A stretch of DNA of 64,000 nt from Herbaspirillum autotrophicum. Lineage in GTDB: Bacteria > Pseudomonadota > Gammaproteobacteria > Burkholderiales > Burkholderiaceae_D. A program made the translations under genes and the position numbers. This document shows, in pieces, positions 49,291-58,415 of the stretch. The stretch spans positions 62,001 to 126,000 of the forward strand of contig NZ_LFLS01000003.1 of assembly GCF_001189915.1 (NCBI RefSeq). Direction: 5' to 3'. Each line of letters opens with the position of its first letter. Position 1 is the first letter of the stretch. The notes below the pieces were generated by a model, which had not been told where the DNA came from, did not search any database, and saw only the letters and a program-made list of their open reading frames with translations.

Positions 49291-50607
49291 ATGTCAGCAG
49301 TACCCAATTCAGCCGTCGCGCAGGATACAGAAGCCAAACTGTATCGTCGCATCACGCTGCGCTTCGTGCCCCTTCTGGTGGTCTGTTTTGTGTTCGCTTA
49401 TCTGGACCGTGTCAACATCAGCTTCGCCAAGTTGCAAATGCAAAGCGACCTCGGCTTCAGCGATGCCGTCTACGGTCTCGGCGCCAGCATCTTTTTCGTC
49501 GGTTATTTTCTGTTTGAAATTCCGAGCAACATGATTTTGCACAAGGTCGGTCCGAAACGCTGGATCGCCCGCATCATGATTACCTGGGGTATCGCCTCGG
49601 CAGCCATGATGTTTGTCACCAGTGAAACCTCGTTCTACATTCTGCGCTTTCTGATCGGCAGTCTGGAAGCCGGCTTCGTTCCGGGCGCCCTGTACTTCTT
49701 CACCAACTGGTTCCCGTCCAGGCAGCGCGGCCGCATCAATTCGCTGTTCATGGCGGCGATTGCCGTATGCGGCATGATCGGCGGCCCGATCTCGGGCGGC
49801 ATCATGAAGTTCACCCACGGCGTCAGTTCGCTGCACGGCTGGCAATGGCTGTTCCTGCTCGAAGGTATTCCATCCATCGTGCTCGGCGTGATTTGCTGGA
49901 TCGTCATCGATAACAAGATCGAAGATGCCAAGTGGCTCACCAACGCTGAAAAGAAATTGCTGCTGCAACGCCTGGCCGAAGAACCGAAAAGCGATGCCGT
50001 GCATTCGTTCCGCGACGCGCTCAGGCAACCGTCGACCATCACCATGTCATTGATTTATCTGGTGCTGGCCTCGGGCATTTATGGTCTGGTGTTCTGGATG
50101 CCGCAACTGATCAAGACCGCCGGTACTGACGATACGTTCATCATTGGTCTGATCACCGTGATTCCATATCTGTCGGCCGCCATCGGCATGATCCTGATCG
50201 GCCGCAGCTCGGACCGCACCGGTGAACGTCGCTGGCATCTGGCCGGTTGTGCGCTGGCCGGCGCGGTCGGTTATGCCGTCAGTGCCTACTTCGGCGACCA
50301 GACTATCGTGCTGGTCATCGGGTTGTCGGTCGCTGCCACCGGCATCATCGCCGGCATCGGTCTGTTCTGGATTTTGCCACCGCGGGTGTTGAGCGGCGCG
50401 GCGGCTGCCGGCGGTATTGCGCTGATCAACTCGGTCGGTCAGCTGGGCGGCATCATCACCCCTTACATGGTCGGCAAGATTCGCGACGTGACCGGCAGTG
50501 CGTCGCTGGGCTTGTATGTGGTGGCGCTGGAATGCCTGTTGGGTGCGACCCTGTTGCTGTGGGCCTTGCCAAAGAAGATCTACTTCCGCGAACCGGTGCA
50601 GAAATAA
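49291..50607 (+). CDS. MFS transporter, anion:cation symporter (ACS) type
   Basis: 438 residues from the ATG at 49291, with GAGGAGA upstream. About 12 hydrophobic segments. MFS hallmarks of the ACS (glucarate/tartrate/phthalate permease) group are FAYLDRVNISFAKLQMQSDL, GYFLFEIPSNMILHKVGPKR, ARIMITWGIASA and TNWFPSRQRGRINSL. It probably imports the sugar acid or carboxylate processed by the two upstream enzymes. Confidence 0.92.
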   Translation: MSAVPNSAVAQDTEAKLYRRITLRFVPLLVVCFVFAYLDRVNISFAKLQMQSDLGFSDAVYGLGASIFFVGYFLFEIPSNMILHKVGPKRWIARIMITWGIASAAMMFVTSETSFYILRFLIGSLEAGFVPGALYFFTNWFPSRQRGRINSLFMAAIAVCGMIGGPISGGIMKFTHGVSSLHGWQWLFLLEGIPSIVLGVICWIVIDNKIEDAKWLTNAEKKLLLQRLAEEPKSDAVHSFRDALRQPSTITMSLIYLVLASGIYGLVFWMPQLIKTAGTDDTFIIGLITVIPYLSAAIGMILIGRSSDRTGERRWHLAGCALAGAVGYAVSAYFGDQTIVLVIGLSVAATGIIAGIGLFWILPPRVLSGAAAAGGIALINSVGQLGGIITPYMVGKIRDVTGSASLGLYVVALECLLGATLLLWALPKKIYFREPVQK

Positions 50608-50653
50608 ATCGCTGTTGCTGGCGGCGATCATGTTGGTATTGATCGCCGGTAAC

Positions 50654-50694
50654 AAAAACGTCCGTTACGGCAATTACCGTAACGGACGTTTTTT
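50654..50694. terminator. Bidirectional terminator between the MFS and PACE genes
   Basis: AAAAACGTCCGTTACGG (50654-50670), 6-nt loop, then its exact complement at 50677-50693 with T-run. It serves the MFS gene and the convergent efflux gene. Confidence 0.93.
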
Positions 50695-50725
50695 ATTACC
50701 CGACTCACGCGGAGGGTTCAGGCGT

Positions 50726-51160
50726 TCAGGCTTGCAGCCGTTTGCGCATGATGCCGGCACGTACCACGTCATAAGCCCAGTTGTAGAGCATGGTGTACGG
50801 CAAGAAAAACAATACCAGGCCGATATCCAGAACAAACGCCCGCACCAGCGAAATATCCAGCCACCACGCCGCCAGCGGCACTACCGCCAGAATCAGGCCG
50901 GCTTCAAACAGCAAAGCGTGCACGCTGCGCACGGCAAAGGTACGGGTCCAGCCGCGCTTCCGCTCCAGCCGTTCAAACAGCGCATTGAAAATCATGTTCC
51001 AGGTCATTGCCACCAGTGAAATCATCAGCGTCAGTGCGCCGGCGTGCGTCATCGATACGCCCAGCACCATGGACACCACCGGCGCGCACAGCAGCAAGGC
51101 GAGGATTTCAAACAATACGGCATGGAAACAGCGTTCATAAATCGTCTTTTGCGACAACAT
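50726..51160 (-). CDS. PACE-family (AceI-like) efflux transporter
   Basis: 144 residues, four transmembrane segments forming two bacterial transmembrane-pair repeats. Each repeat begins with the R-x-x-H-A-x-x-FE motif (ERCFHAVLFEI; RSVHALLFEAG) and includes the N-x-x-(F/Y)N/D motifs TWNMIFNALFERLE and YTMLYNWAYD. PACE pumps export chlorhexidine and related cations or diamines. GGGGAG lies six bases before the ATG. A LysR-type gene diverges from it, as aceR does from aceI. Confidence 0.92.
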   Translation of the reverse strand: MLSQKTIYERCFHAVLFEILALLLCAPVVSMVLGVSMTHAGALTLMISLVAMTWNMIFNALFERLERKRGWTRTFAVRSVHALLFEAGLILAVVPLAAWWLDISLVRAFVLDIGLVLFFLPYTMLYNWAYDVVRAGIMRKRLQA

Positions 51161-51255
51161 CGGATACTCCCCTGATCTTGATCATGTTCATTAACGTCAT
51201 CATTATGATCGACCAAGCTGATAGAATTAAATCAATTACCATCGGAATAACCGAT

Positions 51256-52128
51256 ATGACCCATTCTCTCGATGCCCTCCTGATGTTTGTCGAAGCCGCC
51301 ACGCTGGGCTCGTTCTCGGCTGCCGCGCGCAAACTGAACAAACAGCAATCCACCGTCAGCGAGGCGATTGCCAATCTGGAAATCGATCTCGGCGTCACCT
51401 TGTTCGACCGCAGCACGCGCCGGCCGACCCTGAGTGAACATGGTTATGCCTTGCTGGCGCATGCGCAGCAGGTGCTCGACGCCACCGACCGCCTGAATCG
51501 CTCGGCGCAGCGTCTGGCCGGCGGACTGGAAGCGCAACTGAGCTTTGCCTTGTCGGATACTTATCAGTCGGATGTGTTTGAAAAGAATCTGGAAGAACTG
51601 GAACGGCGCTATCCCGATCTCGAACTGGAATGCATGATTGCCGAGGATGAAGACGCCGTGGCGCTGGTGCAATCGGGCCGCGTGCAATTGGCGCTGGTGG
51701 CGGCGCAACAGTCGTACCCGCAAGATATCGGTTTTGAAACCATCGCCTCGCAATCGGAAATCGGTTTGTATGTCAGCAAAAGCCATGTACTGGCACAACA
51801 CGCGTCGGTCAGCGGCGACATGCTGCGTGCCACGCGCGAATTGCGGCTGAAAACCTATCGCGACGATGTGCGTCCCGATCAGCGCGGCATACGCTGGTCG
51901 TCGTCGAGTTATCTGATCTTGCTGGAAATGACCGAGCTCGGTTTCGGCTGGGCGGCGTTGCCGCGCTGGATCGTGCAGCGCTTTGCCGCCGCCGAACTGA
52001 TGGAACTCAACGCGCCCGGCTGGCCGCGCCGGATTCAGGTACACGCGATCTGGTCGCGCCAGCGCGGACTGGGACAAGCCGGCAACTGGCTGCGCGATAT
52101 TTTTCTGGCGCATGCGCCGTCGGCCTGA
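51256..52128 (+). CDS. LysR-family regulator, divergent from the PACE pump
   Basis: 290 residues from the ATG at 51256. The N-terminal winged helix-turn-helix is LLMFVEAATLGSFSAAARKL with NKQQSTVSEAIANLEIDLGV and LFDRSTRRPTLSEHG. The effector-binding domain follows (SFALSDTYQSDVFEKNLEEL to the C-terminus). The 95-bp shared promoter region with the efflux gene suggests it controls that pump and itself, in the manner of AceR. The ligand is unknown. Confidence 0.93.
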   Translation: MTHSLDALLMFVEAATLGSFSAAARKLNKQQSTVSEAIANLEIDLGVTLFDRSTRRPTLSEHGYALLAHAQQVLDATDRLNRSAQRLAGGLEAQLSFALSDTYQSDVFEKNLEELERRYPDLELECMIAEDEDAVALVQSGRVQLALVAAQQSYPQDIGFETIASQSEIGLYVSKSHVLAQHASVSGDMLRATRELRLKTYRDDVRPDQRGIRWSSSSYLILLEMTELGFGWAALPRWIVQRFAAAELMELNAPGWPRRIQVHAIWSRQRGLGQAGNWLRDIFLAHAPSA

Positions 52129-52145
52129 AGCGCAACCTGAAGCGC

Positions 52146-52589
52146 TCAGATCACGGCCAGGCTCAGTGGCTCCGGTACCGGCGCATAGATCGTGATGACC
52201 AGTTCGATGTCCAGCGCCACCATCCGCCGCAACAGCCCGGTACTGATCCGACGGCTGTAGTGACGGGTTTCGGTGCCGGCTTCGAAGCCCAGATCCAGAC
52301 TGCGGCAGCTTAGTGTGTTCCAGCGGTTCATCCAGCCTTGGGGCAACGCTTCGAGGCCACTCAAGAGGCGTTGCAGCAGGACTTGAAAGTTGGCTTCGCC
52401 GCTTTCATGATCGAGCGCAAAGCATGCTTTCCACAGTCCGTCATCAGTTTGATGCACGCCCAGGACCAGGAATCCGCGAGATTCCAGCTCTTGCGAAAAA
52501 CTCGTCAGTTCGCCATGGCAGACGAGTACCAGGTCGGCATTGATAAAGGTGGTGTCGGGATAATGTCGTGCTGCCGGGAAGTGCGTCAT
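52146..52589 (-). CDS. DUF4279-like protein downstream of phoR
   Basis: 147 residues from the ATG at 52589, with AAGGAT nine bases upstream; a TTG at 52610 is possible. Strand-like segments (TTFINADLVLVCHGELTSFS; DGLWKACFALDHESGEANFQ) and the end SRRISTGLLRRMVALDIELV with ITIYAP recall the DUF4279 fold. No catalytic motif or signal peptide is evident. It lies about 68 bp after phoR on the same strand and may be read with the phosphate operon. Function unknown. Confidence 0.6.
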   Translation of the reverse strand: MTHFPAARHYPDTTFINADLVLVCHGELTSFSQELESRGFLVLGVHQTDDGLWKACFALDHESGEANFQVLLQRLLSGLEALPQGWMNRWNTLSCRSLDLGFEAGTETRHYSRRISTGLLRRMVALDIELVITIYAPVPEPLSLAVI

Positions 52590-52657
52590 CTGCGCGGGAT
52601 CCTTATTCAACTACCCGCGAGACGATAACCAAAAGTTACATTAACGACAACCGACAG

Positions 52658-53983
52658 TTAACGAGAAACGCTGTCTTTTTGCGGCACGAACTCTTCGATC
52701 AGCAGATTGGCCGGAAACAAGACGGCAAACGTACTGCCCACTTCCGGCACGGATTCGATCCCGAGCGTGGCCCGATGGCGGATCAGTACGTGCCGCACAA
52801 TCGCCAGTCCGAGACCGGTGCCCTGGGTTTCGCGCGAGCGGCTCTTGTCGACCCGGTAAAACCGTTCGGTCAGGCGCGAGATGTGCTCCGGACTGATGCC
52901 GATGCCGGTATCGCGCACCTTGAATTGCGCGCCATCGCCCTTGCGTTCCCAACTGATACTGATGGTGCCGTGCAGCGGCGTGTAGCGGATGGCATTCGAG
53001 ACCAGATTGCTGAACGCGCTGCGCAATTCATCCAGACTGCCCTGCAAATCCGGACCATCCACATCCAGCGTGATGACATGCTTGCCGGCCGACAGCGCCC
53101 GCGCTTCTTCCAGTATGCCTTCCAGCAACGGCTTCATCTGTACCCGCTCGGGGCGCAGCGGATAGTCGACCGACTCCAGCCGCGTCAGGGTCAGCATATC
53201 GCCGATCAGGTTCTGCATGCGCTGGCCTTGCTCGGTCATCAGCGTCAGATGCGCAGTGCGGGTCTCCGGCGCCAGATTCGGCTGAGCCAGTGCAATTTCG
53301 AGAAAACCGTTGATCACGGTCAGCGGCGTGCGCAATTCGTGCGAGGCGTTGGCGATGAAATCGCGGCGCATCATGTCGATCCGTTCCGACTCGGTCGCAT
53401 CATGCGTGACCAGAATCTGACGGCGGTTTTCAAACGGAATGATTTGCACGATCAGCTTGCGCTCCTGCAAGCTCAGAATCAGCGGCTGTTCGTAACGGCC
53501 GAGAATGATGTAATCGATGAAGGCCGGGTTGCGGATCAGATTGGTGACACGCATGCCCTTGTCGCGGTCCAGTTGCAAACCCAGATGCTTTTGCGCGGCC
53601 GGATTGCACCATTCCAGAAACAGCACGTCATCCATGATGACGACGCCGTCCGGCAGCAGGCTCATGGCCTGACGAAAGCGCGCCAGCCATTCGGCCAGTT
53701 CAGTCTGATTCTTTTCATCGTCGCGGCGCAGGCGATACAGGCGCGCAAAGATGTCGGTCCAGGCGCCCCAGCCATCCGGCAATTTCGATTGGCCCGGATT
53801 ATCCAGCCAGCTACCCAGCCGATACAGGTAATGCAATTGGGTAAACGCCAGCGCACCCATGCTGAGCAAGGCCACCAGCAAACCGGCGGTGGCCCCGAAG
53901 AAAAACCAGATGATGCCGACGCCGGCCACGCAAACGAGAAAGCGCAAGGCGGCCGGCACCCAGAACAGCAATTGTGGACTCAT
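52658..53983 (-). CDS. phoR: Phosphate regulon sensor histidine kinase PhoR
   Basis: 441 residues. Two N-terminal hydrophobic segments (about 8-48) form a membrane hairpin with almost no periplasmic loop. A PAS-like region (about 100-195) is followed by the HisKA domain with His215 in ANASHELRTPLTV and the ATPase domain with the N-box FSNLVSNAIRYTP, G1 VRDTGIGISPEH and G2 GTGLGLAIVRH. It phosphorylates PhoB under phosphate limitation, and PstSCAB-PhoU restrains it when phosphate is ample. It lies 14 bp after phoB. Confidence 0.97.
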   Translation of the reverse strand: MSPQLLFWVPAALRFLVCVAGVGIIWFFFGATAGLLVALLSMGALAFTQLHYLYRLGSWLDNPGQSKLPDGWGAWTDIFARLYRLRRDDEKNQTELAEWLARFRQAMSLLPDGVVIMDDVLFLEWCNPAAQKHLGLQLDRDKGMRVTNLIRNPAFIDYIILGRYEQPLILSLQERKLIVQIIPFENRRQILVTHDATESERIDMMRRDFIANASHELRTPLTVINGFLEIALAQPNLAPETRTAHLTLMTEQGQRMQNLIGDMLTLTRLESVDYPLRPERVQMKPLLEGILEEARALSAGKHVITLDVDGPDLQGSLDELRSAFSNLVSNAIRYTPLHGTISISWERKGDGAQFKVRDTGIGISPEHISRLTERFYRVDKSRSRETQGTGLGLAIVRHVLIRHRATLGIESVPEVGSTFAVLFPANLLIEEFVPQKDSVSR

Positions 53984-53997
53984 GACGACGGTTCGAT

Positions 53998-54675
53998 TTA
54001 TTTCGCTGAAAGCATATAGCCTACACTACGTACCGTCTTGATGAGGTATTCCGCTTCGCGCAAGGCTTTGCGCAAACGCAACACGTGAACATCCACGGTG
54101 CGTTCTTCGATCACCACGTGATCGCCCCAGACCCGGTCCAGCAACTGGCTGCGGGAAAATACCCGGTCCGGGTGCGCCATGAAGAATTTGAGCAACTTGT
54201 ATTCGGCATGGCCGATATCGATCTTGAGGTCGGCCAGCGACACCGAACAACTGGCCGGATCGAGCGTGACCGGACCGATGCGCATTTCTTCCTGGGCGAA
54301 TTCCGGACTCTTGCGGCGCAACAAGGCCTTGATGCGGGCCGTCAGTTCGCGCGGCGAAAACGGTTTGGTGATGTAATCGTCGGCGCCGTTGTCGAGGCCG
54401 GCGATCTTGTCTTCTTCCATGCTTTTGGCGGTCAGCATGATCACCGACAATTGCTGCAACTGGCGGTCGCCGCGAATGCGCGACAACAGATGCAAGCCGC
54501 TGCGATCCGGCAGCATCCAGTCCAGCAGCACCAGTTGCGGCGCGCGGCGCTGCACGAATTCCCAGGCCGCTGCGGTGTTGGAGACGACAAAACTGGACCA
54601 CCCCGCTTCCTTGAGCGTGTACGCGATCAGTTCGGCAATCGACGGTTCGTCTTCAACGATCAGGATGGTAGTCAT
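53998..54675 (-). CDS. phoB: Phosphate regulon response regulator PhoB
   Basis: 225 residues: receiver domain with VEDE (7-10), phospho-acceptor Asp52 in LLDWMLPDRSG and Lys in TAKSMEED; winged-helix domain with FSRSQLLDRVWGDHVVIEER, TVDVHVLRLRKAL and VRSVGYMLS. It activates genes with Pho boxes, of which two candidates lie in this window. It sits between phoU and phoR, which marks it as the cognate PhoB rather than the paralogue at 31813-32511. Confidence 0.97.
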   Translation of the reverse strand: MTTILIVEDEPSIAELIAYTLKEAGWSSFVVSNTAAAWEFVQRRAPQLVLLDWMLPDRSGLHLLSRIRGDRQLQQLSVIMLTAKSMEEDKIAGLDNGADDYITKPFSPRELTARIKALLRRKSPEFAQEEMRIGPVTLDPASCSVSLADLKIDIGHAEYKLLKFFMAHPDRVFSRSQLLDRVWGDHVVIEERTVDVHVLRLRKALREAEYLIKTVRSVGYMLSAK

Positions 54676-54743
54676 GTATTTGCGGTTATCACTTCAGATT
54701 CTTGATGGTCTTGACCGACCCCGCTGCCGGGGCCGGAGGATTC

Positions 54744-55457
54744 TTATTCGCTATCCGCCGGCACGATCTTGGCAGCGCCGAAGTCGGTGTGACGAATATC
54801 CTTGCCGCCCACCACGTAAATCACGTATTCGGCGATGTTCTTGGCGTGGTCGCCGATGCGTTCAATCGCCTTGGCAACCCACAAGGTATCGATGGAAGTC
54901 GAGATCGTGCGCGGATCTTCCATCATGAAGGTCACCAGACTGCGGGTGATGGAACGGAAGCCGTGATCGATATTGGCGTCCTGTGCGATCAGCGCTTCGG
55001 CTTGCTTGTCGTCCAGACGGGCGAAAGCATCCAGCGCGCTGCGCAACATTTCCGACGCTTCTTCAGCGATGCTGCGCACGGTTTCATAATGATTGATCAG
55101 CGTCATGCCGCCACGCTTGTGCAGGTGAATCGCACTGCGCGCAATCTTGGTCGCTTCATCGCCGACCCGTTCCAGATCGGTAATGCTCTTGATGGTCGCC
55201 ATCACGGTACGCAAATCGTTGGCGGTCGGCTGGCGGCGCACGATCAGGTGGCTGCAGGCATCATCCAGTTCGACTTCCAGCCGGTTGACGCTTTCGTCGT
55301 CCTTCATCACGCGCTTGGCCAGTTCGACGTCGCCGGTGCGGAATGCCGCAATCGCGTCCTGAAACTGCCGCTCCACCATGCCGCCCATGGCCAGCACCTT
55401 GGAACGGATGGTCTCCAGATCCGCGTCGTATTGCTTGGAAGAGTGATCGCCTGTCAT
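54744..55457 (-). CDS. phoU: Phosphate transport system regulator PhoU
   Basis: 237 residues forming two homologous three-helix bundles. The PhoU signature repeats are GGMVERQFQDAIAAFRTGDV with DESVNRLEVELDD in the first half, and ARLDDKQAEALIAQDANIDH with the IERIGDHAKNIAEYVIYVV segment in the second. It signals phosphate sufficiency from PstSCAB to PhoR. It is followed by phoB after 68 bp and separated from pstB by a 158-bp gap with a large inverted repeat. Confidence 0.97.
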   Translation of the reverse strand: MTGDHSSKQYDADLETIRSKVLAMGGMVERQFQDAIAAFRTGDVELAKRVMKDDESVNRLEVELDDACSHLIVRRQPTANDLRTVMATIKSITDLERVGDEATKIARSAIHLHKRGGMTLINHYETVRSIAEEASEMLRSALDAFARLDDKQAEALIAQDANIDHGFRSITRSLVTFMMEDPRTISTSIDTLWVAKAIERIGDHAKNIAEYVIYVVGGKDIRHTDFGAAKIVPADSE

Positions 55458-55523
55458 GTCACGTCCTTAAAATAGTTAAATTGGTAGAACTCACAGGGTG
55501 CGGCAGTAGCGTCGCGAGCAGTA

Positions 55524-55587
55524 CCGAGGTCTGAGTGAGAAGCGCAGCCGTACTGGGGTACGGCGCGCATCGTCACTCGGAGATCGG
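55524..55587. repeat. Imperfect long inverted repeat between pstB and phoU
   Basis: An inner perfect stem GCCGTAC/GTACGGC (55547-55553 and 55558-55564) is enclosed by imperfect outer arms (CCGAGGTCTGAGTGA at 55524-55538 against 55573-55587). The motif GCAGTAGC also occurs on both sides (about 55503 and 55593). It looks like a REP-type intergenic element or an mRNA-processing hairpin. No T-run follows. Confidence 0.5.
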
Positions 55588-55615
55588 CACGCGCAGTAGC
55601 TTATGCCGCGCCCCA

Positions 55616-56401
55616 TCAACCGAAGCGGCCGGTGATGTAGTCTTGTGTTTCTTTACGCGCCGGGTTCATGAAAATCTGGTCGGTTTCACCGAATTCCACC
55701 AACTCGCCCAGATACATGTAGGCAGTGAAATCCGAACAGCGCGCTGCTTGCTGCATGTTGTGGGTGACGATGGCGATGGTGTAGTCTTTTTTGAGTTCAC
55801 CGATCAGTTCTTCCACCTTGGCAGTCGAAATCGGATCAAGTGCCGACGTCGGTTCATCGAGCAGCAGCACTTCCGGCTTGACCGCCACACCGCGGGCGAT
55901 ACACAGACGCTGTTGCTGACCGCCGGACAGCGACAGACCACTCTTGTTCAACTTGTCTTTGACTTCGCCCCACAAGGCGGCCTTGTTCAGCGCCCATTCG
56001 ACGCGCTCGTCCATTTCGCCCTTGGGCAGGTTTTCATACAGACGGATACCGAAGGCGATATTGTCGTAGACCGACATCGGGAACGGGGTCGGCTTCTGAA
56101 ACACCATGCCGACCTTGGCGCGCAACATGTTCAGATCCTGGCCGGCTTCCAGGATGTTCTTGCCGGCGTAGATGATCTTGCCTTCGGCGCGTTGTCCCGG
56201 ATACAGGTCATACATGCGGTTGAAGGTGCGCAACAGGGTCGACTTGCCGCAACCGGACGGGCCGATGAACGCAGTCACCTTGCCTTCCATGATGTTCAGA
56301 TTGATGTTCTTGAGACCCTGAAAGCCGCCGTAGTAAAAATTCAGTTGCGACACTTCAATGGTCGTTTTCTTGTCTGCTGACGTTGCTGTTTGAGTAGTCA
56401 T
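55616..56401 (-). CDS. pstB: Phosphate ABC transporter ATP-binding protein
   Basis: 261 residues from the ATG at 56401; a GTG at 56410 is an alternative. Single ABC ATPase: Walker [15 protein letters not shown]-loop [16 protein letters not shown], signature [14 protein letters not shown], Walker [13 protein letters not shown] and H-loop [14 protein letters not shown]. The PFPMSxYDN segment is specific to PstB. It powers high-affinity phosphate import with PstA and PstC. Confidence 0.97.
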   Translation of the reverse strand: MTTQTATSADKKTTIEVSQLNFYYGGFQGLKNINLNIMEGKVTAFIGPSGCGKSTLLRTFNRMYDLYPGQRAEGKIIYAGKNILEAGQDLNMLRAKVGMVFQKPTPFPMSVYDNIAFGIRLYENLPKGEMDERVEWALNKAALWGEVKDKLNKSGLSLSGGQQQRLCIARGVAVKPEVLLLDEPTSALDPISTAKVEELIGELKKDYTIAIVTHNMQQAARCSDFTAYMYLGELVEFGETDQIFMNPARKETQDYITGRFG

Positions 56402-56418
56402 ATCGTTCACTTAAAAGG

Positions 56419-57306
56419 TTAGCCCGGGACTTTTTGGCTGAACAAGGTCCGCGACAAAATATTCAATGCCAGAACGCTGAAGGTAATCAGCAACGCCCCG
56501 CCCCATGCCAGCGACACCCAGTTATCGTAAGGGCTCATGGCAAACTGGTTGATCACCACCGGCAGGTTGGCAATCGGACGATTCATGTTGGTGCTGAAGA
56601 ATTGGTTGTTGAGCGCAGTGAACAGCAGCGGCGCCGTTTCACCCGAAATACGCGCCACCGCCAGCAGCACACCGGTAACCACACCGGCCTTGACCGCACG
56701 CAGACGCACCAGCAGCGCCACTTTCCAGCGCGGCGCGCCGAGCGAGAACGCGGCTTCACGCAGGCTGCTCGGCACCAGCTTGAGCATGTTGTCGGTAGTA
56801 CGCACCACCACCGGAATCGCAATCAGCGAGATCGCGAAGGTACCGGCCCAGCCGGAAAAGTGACCGACGTTGGCGACATAAATCGCGTAGATGAACAAAC
56901 CGATCACGATCGATGGTGCCGACAGCATGATGTCGGTGACGAAGCGCGTGGTTTGCGCCAGTTTGCTTTCTTCGCCGTATTCCGCCAGATAGATGCCGGC
57001 GAGAATGCCGATCGGGGTACTGATCAGCGTGGCGACGCCGACCATCATGAAGCTGCCGACAATCGGATTCAGCAAACCGCCGCCTTCACCGCCTGGCGAT
57101 GGCGTATTTTGTGTCAGCAGACCGAAGTTGAGTGCGCCGAAACCCTTGACCACCAGCGTCAGCAGAATCCAGGCCAGCACAAGCAGACCCAGCGCCATGG
57201 CGAGAAAAGAAAAGATCATGCCGACCCGGTGTTGCATCAGACGCTTGCGATACACCGGATTCATCGGTGCCGCGGCTTCGGCAGTAGTAACTGGAGTCTG
57301 GCTCAT
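56419..57306 (-). CDS. pstA: Phosphate ABC transporter permease PstA
   Basis: 295 residues with six hydrophobic segments. The EAA-type loop is [20 protein letters not shown]. Other PstA features are [34 protein letters not shown] and the C-terminal [20 protein letters not shown]. Its ATG overlaps the pstC stop by four bases, indicating translational coupling, and pstB begins 17 bp after its stop. Confidence 0.97.
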   Translation of the reverse strand: MSQTPVTTAEAAAPMNPVYRKRLMQHRVGMIFSFLAMALGLLVLAWILLTLVVKGFGALNFGLLTQNTPSPGGEGGGLLNPIVGSFMMVGVATLISTPIGILAGIYLAEYGEESKLAQTTRFVTDIMLSAPSIVIGLFIYAIYVANVGHFSGWAGTFAISLIAIPVVVRTTDNMLKLVPSSLREAAFSLGAPRWKVALLVRLRAVKAGVVTGVLLAVARISGETAPLLFTALNNQFFSTNMNRPIANLPVVINQFAMSPYDNWVSLAWGGALLITFSVLALNILSRTLFSQKVPG

Positions 57307-58331
57307 TTGGCGCCTTCCTTGCGCGACATTCCCATCAGCATGATCTTGGCTGCGGAAAGCACGATAAATGTAATCACGAACAGAATCAGGCCGAGTGCGA
57401 ACAGTGACGACACATGCAACGTCGACGACGCTTCGGCGATTTCATTGGCCAGCGTCGAGGCGATACTGTTACCGGCGGCGAACAGCGACCACGACAGGCG
57501 ATGCGAGTTGCCGATCACGAACGTGACCGCCATGGTTTCGCCCAACGCGCGTCCCAGTCCCAGCATCACGCCGCCGACCACACCGGTCTTGGTGTAAGGC
57601 AGCACCACCTTGCGCACCACTTCCCAACGGGTACAGCCGAGGCCGTAAGCCGATTCTTTCAAGACTGCCGGCACCACTTCAAACACATCGCGCATGACCG
57701 AGGCGATAAACGGAATGATCATGACCGACAAGATCAGGCCGGCAGTGAAAATGCCGATACCCATGGTCGGGCCTTGAAACAACATGCCGATCACCGGCAA
57801 CTGGCCGAGTGTGGCTTTCATGAAGGGCTGGCCGTATTCGGCAAACAGCGGTGCAAATACAAACAGACCCCACATGCCGTAAATGATGCTCGGCACGCCG
57901 GCCAGCAACTCTACTGCAGTACCTAACGGACGACGCAGGCGGCTGGGGCAGATTTCAGTGAGGAACAAGGCGATGCCGAAGCTGACCGGAAACGCGATCA
58001 CCAGGGCAATGATGGACGTCGACAAGGTGCCGACGATGGCGATCAGTGCGCCGTATTGGTCGTTGACCGGATCCCATTCCACACGCGTGATGAAGCCGGG
58101 GCCGAATTCGTGAAACGCCGGCCAGGCACCGATAAACAGGGAAACGATAATCCCGCCGAGCATCAACAACACGGTCAATGCGAAAGTCAGCGTGACTTTA
58201 TGAAAGAGGAAATCTTGTATGCGTTGCTTGCCCATCGTTGCCAACAGCTTTTGGTGCTGTTGATTGGCTGCGGCGGCTTTCTGTTCCAGATCGGTATTCG
58301 ACATGGTAGTGGCGGAGATATTTGCGCTCAT
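57303..58331 (-). CDS. pstC: Phosphate ABC transporter permease PstC
   Basis: 342 residues from the ATG at 58331; an in-frame ATG at 58304 and a TTG at 58349 are alternatives, and none has a strong ribosome-binding site. Hydrophilic N-terminal tail, then six membrane segments starting [40 protein letters not shown] is followed by the PstC-typical [15 protein letters not shown]. The EAA loop is [20 protein letters not shown]. It lies between pstS and pstA. Confidence 0.96.
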   Translation of the reverse strand: MSANISATTMSNTDLEQKAAAANQQHQKLLATMGKQRIQDFLFHKVTLTFALTVLLMLGGIIVSLFIGAWPAFHEFGPGFITRVEWDPVNDQYGALIAIVGTLSTSIIALVIAFPVSFGIALFLTEICPSRLRRPLGTAVELLAGVPSIIYGMWGLFVFAPLFAEYGQPFMKATLGQLPVIGMLFQGPTMGIGIFTAGLILSVMIIPFIASVMRDVFEVVPAVLKESAYGLGCTRWEVVRKVVLPYTKTGVVGGVMLGLGRALGETMAVTFVIGNSHRLSWSLFAAGNSIASTLANEIAEASSTLHVSSLFALGLILFVITFIVLSAAKIMLMGMSRKEGAK

Positions 58332-58351
58332 GATTTTTTTACCATTCAATG

Positions 58352-58377
58352 CTGGCCGCCGCGGCTGCGACGGCCAG
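58352..58377. repeat. Hairpin between pstS and pstC
   Basis: CTGGCCG (58352-58358) pairs with CGGCCAG (58371-58377). An intercistronic stem at this point could explain higher expression of the abundant binding protein relative to the permeases (inference). Confidence 0.4.
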
Positions 58378-58415
58378 TCAAGTCAACACAGTCAATGTGT
58401 TACTGCGTCACTGAA

